Shown here in pieces: positions 5,306 to 9,638 of a stretch of 9,638 nt of DNA (the first letter of the stretch is position 1; each line of letters begins with the position of its first letter). Where the stretch lies: positions 1-9,638 of the forward strand of contig CAOKHR010000074.1 in NCBI GenBank assembly GCA_948468325.1. Reading direction: 5' to 3'. Below the pieces are notes generated by a model that made no database searches, had not been told where the DNA came from, and saw nothing but the letters and a program-made list of their open reading frames with translations. The DNA comes from an uncultured Lachnospiraceae bacterium. Its GTDB lineage: Bacteria > Bacillota > Clostridia > Lachnospirales > Lachnospiraceae. A program made the translations under genes and the position numbers.

Positions 5306-6904
5306 CTATAAGTTCGTAACTTTGATTTCTCCTTTTTCCTTGATAAACCGGCAGTACTGCCTCTCTTTTTTTATCGCCATGGAAAGTTCGGAAATCTTAA
5401 TTACTACTCCTGGATATATGACATCATGCACTTCAACTTTTGCTCTTTCAGCTTCAATAAATTCCATGCGCAGACGGTTAATTTCTTCATTCAGCGGTGC
5501 AAACTGCTTTTGCAGCGTCTTTAAAGCAATAACCTGTGCTTTCATAAAATGCACCTTTTCCGGAGGAAGCGTAATCCCTTCTTTTAGCTTTTCACTGTAA
5601 GTCATCAGGATTGGACGAATCTTTTCGATTTTCTTTCCTACATCTTTTGCTTCCTGCTGGAGCTGCGTGTAGCGCTCTAATTTTTCCGGCTCAATGCCCA
5701 CTTCAATATATGTTGCAATTCCCATTGAAGAACCAATGACACGCGCTGACACTTTGTTGCTCACTCTGATTTTACCGCCGCGGACCAAACCCTTTCCTCC
5801 GCTTACAATTACTTCGGAACTGGCAGAAACATTGCTCTGGATAATGGATTCTGTCTCTACGTAACCGCCGCATTTTACAACTGCGCCTTCAATAAATTTA
5901 ATTACAACGTTGCCTTTTGCAGAAAGGAGTCCCTTACCCATACCATGGATGCCTCTTTTTACGATAATCTGGCCGCCTGCATAAAGCTGCGCTCCCTCTA
6001 CAACACCTTCTACGATAATATCCCCGTTTGCATGGACAATAAAACCGCTTTTCACATTTCCTTTTATATAAACATTCCCCGGATAATTAATATCCCCGAT
6101 CGAATTGTCTACATCTGCCGGAACTTCATAAACGCCGGATACAAAAACTTTTCCCTGTACCAGCGACACATGCCCTGTCACTTCGGAATATAACTCTGTT
6201 CCGCTCTCTGACAAACGGATATTATTTGCATAGGACAGCTTTAAATTATGCACGTCTTTCGGTTTTAATACACCTCCAAGCACGTCTTTTCCAGGCTCTC
6301 CCGGCACTGCCGGAATCAGCCTTGCAATTAACTGCCCCTGCTCCACTTTACTGATAATATTCAGATCATGGTAATTTACGGAACCGTCATCGTTATGTTT
6401 TGGCTTTAAACTCTTATGTGTAGAAAAAAAATATTCGATTTTGGCATCTTTCCCCAGTGTCGGCGGCGTTCCTTTTCCGATCAGATATTCCGTACAATAC
6501 TCTCTGTCATGCAAAAGACGGGCAATCATGTTCTCGTCAATTCCATAAACAATCTTTTGATGTGTCAGCTCATCATCTATATCTTCTCTCGTAATCGTCC
6601 GTCCGCCTTCGGATGCCGGATAAAATCTGCATCGAACCAGCATATTGTCTAACGATAAAGCAATATCAACCGTTTCATGAATCACTGCCGAAATGCTTTT
6701 TCCGATGTATATTTTTTCCGGATCAGTAATTATAACCGCACGATTCAGTTCCCTCATATCATAGTTGAAATATCCCTGATGAGAGAGATAGGAAATAACC
6801 TCTTTGATGTCAAGCTCTTTTCCTCCTTCCATGGCCGGAAAGAATTCCAGATAAAAATCTCCGTTTTCTATTACTGGCTTAAAGTAGCTGTTTCTATTTT
6901 CCAT
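5306..6904 (-). CDS. fapA: FapA family protein (DUF342)
   Basis: The 532-aa product has the FapA/DUF342 layout. The N-terminal domain (about residues 1-255) includes AKIEYFF and ARLIPAVPGEPGKDVLGG, the latter a family hallmark. A central region of short repeated beta-strands follows at about 265-395 (VYIKGNVKSGFIVHANGDII, then VEGAQLYAGGQIIVKRGIHG), which should form a parallel beta-helix. Residues about 405-490 are a probable coiled coil, and a short C-terminal domain ends the protein. No membrane segment is seen. In Vibrio a FapA homologue affects polar flagellar assembly; in Firmicutes the role is less clear. Here it sits 10 nt after sigD, inside the chemotaxis/flagellar operon, which supports a role in flagellar assembly or cell-surface organisation. 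The ATG 6904 start is preceded by GGGGG only 4 nt upstream, an unusual site that overlaps the end of sigD. Confidence 0.9.
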   Translation of the reverse strand: MENRNSYFKPVIENGDFYLEFFPAMEGGKELDIKEVISYLSHQGYFNYDMRELNRAVIITDPEKIYIGKSISAVIHETVDIALSLDNMLVRCRFYPASEGGRTITREDIDDELTHQKIVYGIDENMIARLLHDREYCTEYLIGKGTPPTLGKDAKIEYFFSTHKSLKPKHNDDGSVNYHDLNIISKVEQGQLIARLIPAVPGEPGKDVLGGVLKPKDVHNLKLSYANNIRLSESGTELYSEVTGHVSLVQGKVFVSGVYEVPADVDNSIGDINYPGNVYIKGNVKSGFIVHANGDIIVEGVVEGAQLYAGGQIIVKRGIHGMGKGLLSAKGNVVIKFIEGAVVKCGGYVETESIIQSNVSASSEVIVSGGKGLVRGGKIRVSNKVSARVIGSSMGIATYIEVGIEPEKLERYTQLQQEAKDVGKKIEKIRPILMTYSEKLKEGITLPPEKVHFMKAQVIALKTLQKQFAPLNEEINRLRMEFIEAERAKVEVHDVIYPGVVIKISELSMAIKKERQYCRFIKEKGEIKVTNL

Positions 6905-6914
6905 AGTACCCCCG

Positions 6915-7679
6915 TCAATCTACTAAAATATCCATATAACTGCCCATTTTCTTACGCATCTTAAGCAATGCCTTTGTATGAAGCTGTGAAATTCTTGATT
7001 CAGTCACCTCAAGAACCTTGCTGATTTCCTTCAGCGTCAGTTCTTCATAGTAATAAAGTTCGATTACTTTTCTTTCTTTTTCAGTGAGCAGTTCTAATGT
7101 ATCTTTCAGAACTTTTTTCAGCTCATCTTCCTGAACCTGTTCTTCCGGCTGTATAAAATGCGAATTACCCCGCGCATCCATAACCGGCTCACTGCCCTGC
7201 TCCACATATTCATTCAAAGATACGATATTTGTAATTTTAAGCTGTGACTGCCAGACGGACAGCTCTTCTTCTGTAATTCCTATTTCCAGTGCAATTTCTT
7301 CTTCACTGGCATTTTTTCCGGTCCGCATCTCAATCTGCTTAATTGCTTCATCTAACTTCTTCTGCTTTTGTCTGACCGTCCTGGGAATCCAGTCCATCTT
7401 GCGAATCTGATCTAAAATAGAACCGCGAATCCGAAGACTTGCATATGTTTCAAACTTTACATCTTTCTGAGAATCATATTTATCTATGGCATCAATGAGC
7501 CCGAATATGCCATAACCTACCAAATCATCATATTCCACATTATACCCGAGATACATGCTAAGCCTTCCCGCCACGACTTTGACCAATGGCGCATACTCTA
7601 AAATAATCTTTTCACGTATTTCCGGTGAGGGATTTTTCTGATAAGCTTCCCATAATTTTTCTTTGTCCGTAGTCTTCAT
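6915..7679 (-). CDS. sigD: Flagellar sigma factor SigD/FliA (sigma-28 family)
   Basis: The 254-aa sigma factor directs RNA polymerase to late flagellar, chemotaxis and autolysin promoters. It lacks region 1.1, as the family does. Region 2 spans about residues 25-97 and includes DDLVGYGIFGLIDAIDKYD and FETYASLRIRGSILDQIRKMDWIPR, diagnostic of the FliA/SigD/WhiG group. Region 3 is about 104-150. Region 4 is about 195-245, with ELTLKEISKVLEVTESRISQLHTKAL as its helix-turn-helix. FlgM is the usual anti-sigma factor but is not in the window. Its position soon after cheW-cheC-cheD matches the cheC-cheD-sigD order of B. subtilis, except that a 96-aa membrane protein gene lies between cheD and sigD. 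The ribosome binding site is GGGGG 6 nt before ATG 7679, which pairs only through a wobble and may limit translation. Confidence 0.97.
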   Translation of the reverse strand: MKTTDKEKLWEAYQKNPSPEIREKIILEYAPLVKVVAGRLSMYLGYNVEYDDLVGYGIFGLIDAIDKYDSQKDVKFETYASLRIRGSILDQIRKMDWIPRTVRQKQKKLDEAIKQIEMRTGKNASEEEIALEIGITEEELSVWQSQLKITNIVSLNEYVEQGSEPVMDARGNSHFIQPEEQVQEDELKKVLKDTLELLTEKERKVIELYYYEELTLKEISKVLEVTESRISQLHTKALLKMRKKMGSYMDILVD

Positions 7680-7703
7680 TCCAAGCCCCCGTTGCCAATC
7701 TGA

Positions 7704-7994
7704 TTATTTGCTGATTTCATCAGTGCCTTCTGTATTCTCTTCGCTGTCCGTATCCTTTTCCTCTGATTCTTCTGACAGGTTTTCCTCTCCGGATGTATCT
7801 TTCCCGTCAGCCATTTCCTTAAAATTCATATGAATAATAACACGAATCACTGTGCCAATTGCAAAAAAGACAACGCATACAATGATAAACCTCTTTGCAA
7901 AAACCACGGTATCCACATGCTGTACAAATGACATAATACATGTCACAAATCCGGCAATCAACGCTAAGACTGCAGGTATTGATTTTGTATTCAT
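7704..7994 (-). CDS. Small two-TM membrane protein with acidic tail, unknown function
   Basis: The 96-aa product has membrane segments at about residues 6-24 and 33-54, then a strongly acidic, disordered tail at about 62-96 rich in Glu, Asp, Ser and Thr. I do not recognise a named family. TAGTGGAGG provides a strong ribosome binding site 7 nt before ATG 7994, so the gene is very likely expressed. It lies between cheD (25-nt gap) and sigD (24-nt gap), where B. subtilis has no gene. An 8-bp inverted repeat spans the end of cheD and stops one base before its ribosome binding site. The acidic tail is probably cytoplasmic, because both ends would be inside with two TMs. It could modulate the sigma factor or the flagellar motor region, but this is only a guess from position. 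Confidence 0.85.
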   Translation of the reverse strand: MNTKSIPAVLALIAGFVTCIMSFVQHVDTVVFAKRFIIVCVVFFAIGTVIRVIIHMNFKEMADGKDTSGEENLSEESEEKDTDSEENTEGTDEISK

Positions 7995-8006
7995 CTCTTT
8001 TCCTCC

Positions 8007-8048
8007 ACTATCGGCAAATTTATATTTTTTTCAGCGGCCTGCCGATAG
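8007..8048 (-). repeat. 8-bp perfect inverted repeat at the cheD end, before the 96-aa gene
   Basis: CTATCGGC at 8007-8014 and GCCGATAG at 8041-8048 (plus strand) are perfect complements 26 nt apart. In the minus-strand mRNA they would form a GC-rich 8-bp stem whose loop includes the cheD stop codon and an A7 tract. The stem ends one base before the GGAGG of the next gene. The distal arm reads GCCGATAG on the minus strand, one mismatch from the SigD -10 consensus GCCGATAA. No good TAAA -35 lies at the right distance (best partial matches TGAA or GAAA at 13-14 nt). It could be a mRNA processing or stabilising hairpin, or a weak internal SigD promoter. Confidence 0.45.
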
Positions 8049-8505
8049 CTTTAATATAAAAGTCTCCTGTCTCACAATGTAACTCTACAGTACGGCCATA
8101 ATTTAATCCTGTATCTTCTGCTGCCAGCCGGATTCGAAGTTCCCGCAATTTTGCTTTTGCAGCAAGCGCATTTCGTTCTCCTATATTACCGACATTTGAA
8201 CCGCCGCTGACCTGGAACATCTTTGCTCCCCCGGCAATCTTTGCAACCAGACGGTTACGGTTTGCCCCTGCCCCAAGCACCCGGCGCAGCAGTTCTTCTA
8301 TTCCCGTATCTGCAAATTTTGCAATGTTGCTGTTATTTCTCATTTGTGTACTATCCGGCAGCATATAATGCACCAATCCTCCCACTTTTGTTACCGGGTC
8401 ATAAAAAGTCAGACCTATGCAGGAACCAAGACCGATCGTAGTGATAATATCAGGAGACTTGCATATATTCAAATCTGCCATTCCAACTTTTATAACTTTG
8501 CTCAT
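8020..8505 (-). CDS. cheD: Chemoreceptor glutamine deamidase CheD
   Basis: CheD converts specific glutamines in chemoreceptors to glutamate and so tunes them. The 161-aa product has the full catalytic triad with family spacing: T23, C29 in TTIGLGSCIGLTFYDP and H46 in GGLVHYMLP. The later motif VAKIAGGAKMF (about 88-98) is also typical. It is a soluble cytosolic enzyme that is also bound and controlled by CheC, the gene just upstream. ATG 8505 is supported by AGGAG 7 nt before it, which directly follows the cheC stop. The gap to cheC is 11 nt, so the two are likely made together. The length is normal and nothing key is missing. Confidence 0.97.
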   Translation of the reverse strand: MSKVIKVGMADLNICKSPDIITTIGLGSCIGLTFYDPVTKVGGLVHYMLPDSTQMRNNSNIAKFADTGIEELLRRVLGAGANRNRLVAKIAGGAKMFQVSGGSNVGNIGERNALAAKAKLRELRIRLAAEDTGLNYGRTVELHCETGDFYIKAIGRPLKKI

Positions 8506-8516
8506 TTGTCCGCTCC

Positions 8517-9137
8517 TTATACAGAAAGACCAAGCGCTGTTAATATCTTATCATATGAGTCCTGCTCTGGCATCAGGATAAAATATCCATTTATCATCAC
8601 ATCATCCCCAAATTCAGTCTCAATAAAAAGCGCATTGTCCCCAAACTGTCCAAACTGAATTGCCGGAACACTTAAAATAGAGGCTGCCATATCTACGGCA
8701 ATATATGGGATGGACGGCGTAATTACTAAATTTGTCATAGCCGATAATGCTGAAAGGTAGGACGCCGCTATAATATTGCCTATCTCCTTTAAGGCAGATA
8801 AATCCATCTCATCAAATTCCTTTTGAAAACCGGATTCCCTCCCCATTAGCTTATTTACCAAAAACTGGGCAGAATCCATTTTCAGCAAAAACATCATACT
8901 GCCTTCAATATCCGTTTGAACTTCCAAAAAAATGCCAACAATAATTTCGTCTTCCGCGCAAATTGCAGAACCCAGTTTAGAGGCTTCCAATAGAGCCACC
9001 TTAGGTACATTCATGTCCAGACGCAGCCCCAGCATCGAAGAAACTGCCGTTGTCGCATTTCCGGCTCCAATGTTGCCGATCTCTTTTAAGACGTCTACAT
9101 AGGTATCGTTGACTTCTTCCAACGTAAATTTGCCCAT
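8517..9137 (-). CDS. cheC: CheY-P phosphatase CheC
   Basis: CheC dephosphorylates CheY-P and binds CheD, linking motor output to receptor adaptation in Gram-positive chemotaxis. The 206-aa product is a pseudo-repeat with two phosphatase sites of the pattern (D/S)-x3-E-x2-N-x22-P. The first is D15, E19, N22, P45; the second is S114, E118, N121, P144. Both are intact by inspection. The start is ATG 9137, because GGAGG at 9143-9147 lies 5 nt upstream. An in-frame GTG at 9149 overlaps that site and would add four residues. The gene lies between cheW (23-nt gap) and cheD (11-nt gap). No FliN-like domain is fused, so it is CheC rather than FliY. Confidence 0.96.
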   Translation of the reverse strand: MGKFTLEEVNDTYVDVLKEIGNIGAGNATTAVSSMLGLRLDMNVPKVALLEASKLGSAICAEDEIIVGIFLEVQTDIEGSMMFLLKMDSAQFLVNKLMGRESGFQKEFDEMDLSALKEIGNIIAASYLSALSAMTNLVITPSIPYIAVDMAASILSVPAIQFGQFGDNALFIETEFGDDVMINGYFILMPEQDSYDKILTALGLSV

Positions 9138-9142
9138 CTCAT

Positions 9143-9147
9143 CCTCC
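9143..9147 (-). promoter_or_regulatory. cheC ribosome binding site deciding its start
   Basis: GGAGG on the minus strand lies 5 nt before ATG 9137 and overlaps the in-frame GTG at 9147-9149. This favours ATG over GTG. The neighbouring 11 nt ATAGTGGAGGA also occur before the 96-aa gene. Confidence 0.8.
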
Positions 9148-9160
9148 ACTATAATTATAT

Positions 9161-9634
9161 TCAGATATTTTCCGATTCGTCAACTACTGCATGTATATCA
9201 AACAGAGAAATTAATTCATCCCCATGTTTGCCTATCCCGCTGATAAATGTGCTTTTATCATTCTTATCTGCTTTTGACTGCCGTTCAATATCTCCTGTTC
9301 CCAATTCTACAATTTCTTTTACTTCATCTACGATAATTCCTATTGTGCCTAATTCTTCAATCTTTAAAATAATGATTCTGGACGCATCCGAAAACTCATC
9401 GTCTTCTAACTGCATTTTCAGACGGATGCTCATCACTGCCACAATCTCACCGCGCAGATTAATAATCCCTTTAAAATAGGTTTGTGCCTTTGGAACTCTG
9501 GTAATGTTCTGCATACGGACGATATTATCTACATAATTGATGTCAAATCCGTACTGCTCACTTCCAATTTTTACAACAATATATTGTTTCGTATTTTTTT
9601 CAGAAACCAGAACTTCATTTTCCATGTCTGACAC
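9161..9634 (-). CDS. cheW: Chemotaxis coupling protein CheW, start near window edge
   Basis: CheW links chemoreceptors to the kinase CheA in the signalling array. The product has at least 157 aa, a normal length for a single CheW domain. Typical stretches are QYIVVKIGSEQYGFDI (about 17-32), YFKGIINLRGEIVAVMSIRLKM (about 53-74, the conserved core) and GIIVDEVKEIVEL (about 99-111), ending with ISLFDIHAVV. The first in-frame start in view is GTG 9634; an ATG at 9625 is the alternative, and neither has a clear ribosome binding site in the few visible bases. The frame stays open to the edge, so the start may lie further upstream. cheA would be expected there. cheC follows 23 nt later, the same order as in B. 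subtilis. Confidence 0.95.
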   Translation of the reverse strand: MSDMENEVLVSEKNTKQYIVVKIGSEQYGFDINYVDNIVRMQNITRVPKAQTYFKGIINLRGEIVAVMSIRLKMQLEDDEFSDASRIIILKIEELGTIGIIVDEVKEIVELGTGDIERQSKADKNDKSTFISGIGKHGDELISLFDIHAVVDESENI

Positions 9635-9638
9635 CAGA

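Noticed and set aside
1..9638. Mobile element, CRISPR array, tRNA or toxin-antitoxin genes
   Set aside because: No regular repeat-spacer pattern, transposase, integrase or tRNA-like fold was seen, and almost all sequence is occupied by minus-strand housekeeping and motility genes.

Overview
The window reads as a chromosomal segment of a motile, low-to-mid GC Gram-positive, most likely a Clostridia member close to Lachnospiraceae. The reasons are strong AGGAGG-type ribosome binding sites, the cheC/cheD chemotaxis type, a SigD/FliA-type flagellar sigma factor, a FapA (DUF342) protein and a single-TM Gram-positive signal peptidase I. Every recognised gene is on the minus strand, so transcription runs from base 9638 towards base 1. 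The assignment rests on gene content and order, with no database search.

Right part (about 9634 down to 3742): the distal end of a flagellar/chemotaxis operon. In transcription order it holds cheW, cheC, cheD, a 96-aa two-TM protein, sigD, fapA, a 105-aa lysine-rich protein, a SwrB-like membrane-anchored coiled-coil protein and a membrane-anchored MltG-N/LysM-like domain protein. Genes are separated by 10-25 nt or overlap by 4 nt, so they look cotranscribed. CheW couples receptors to CheA. CheC dephosphorylates CheY-P and binds CheD, the receptor deamidase. SigD drives late flagellar genes. The SwrB-like and FapA proteins probably help flagellar assembly.

Centre (about 3737 to 3211): rplS has its own strong sigma-A-type promoter with an extended -10, a leader of about 73 nt that can fold, and a strong intrinsic terminator 4 nt after its stop codon.

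Left part (3171 to 1): lepB, rbgA (ylqF), rnhB and the first 346 codons of a FliK/YlqG-like protein cut by the window edge. In Bacillus subtilis rplS-ylqF-rnhB-ylqG is one conserved cluster, with the fla/che operon in the same broad chromosomal region. Here the two are directly joined and lepB sits between rplS and rbgA.

No mobile element, CRISPR array, rRNA or tRNA was seen, and no intergenic stretch exceeds about 115 nt. No clearly new system is evident. The least explained parts are the small uncharacterised proteins around sigD and fapA, the MltG-like protein without a catalytic domain, and an 8-bp perfect inverted repeat at the end of cheD whose distal arm resembles a SigD -10 element.
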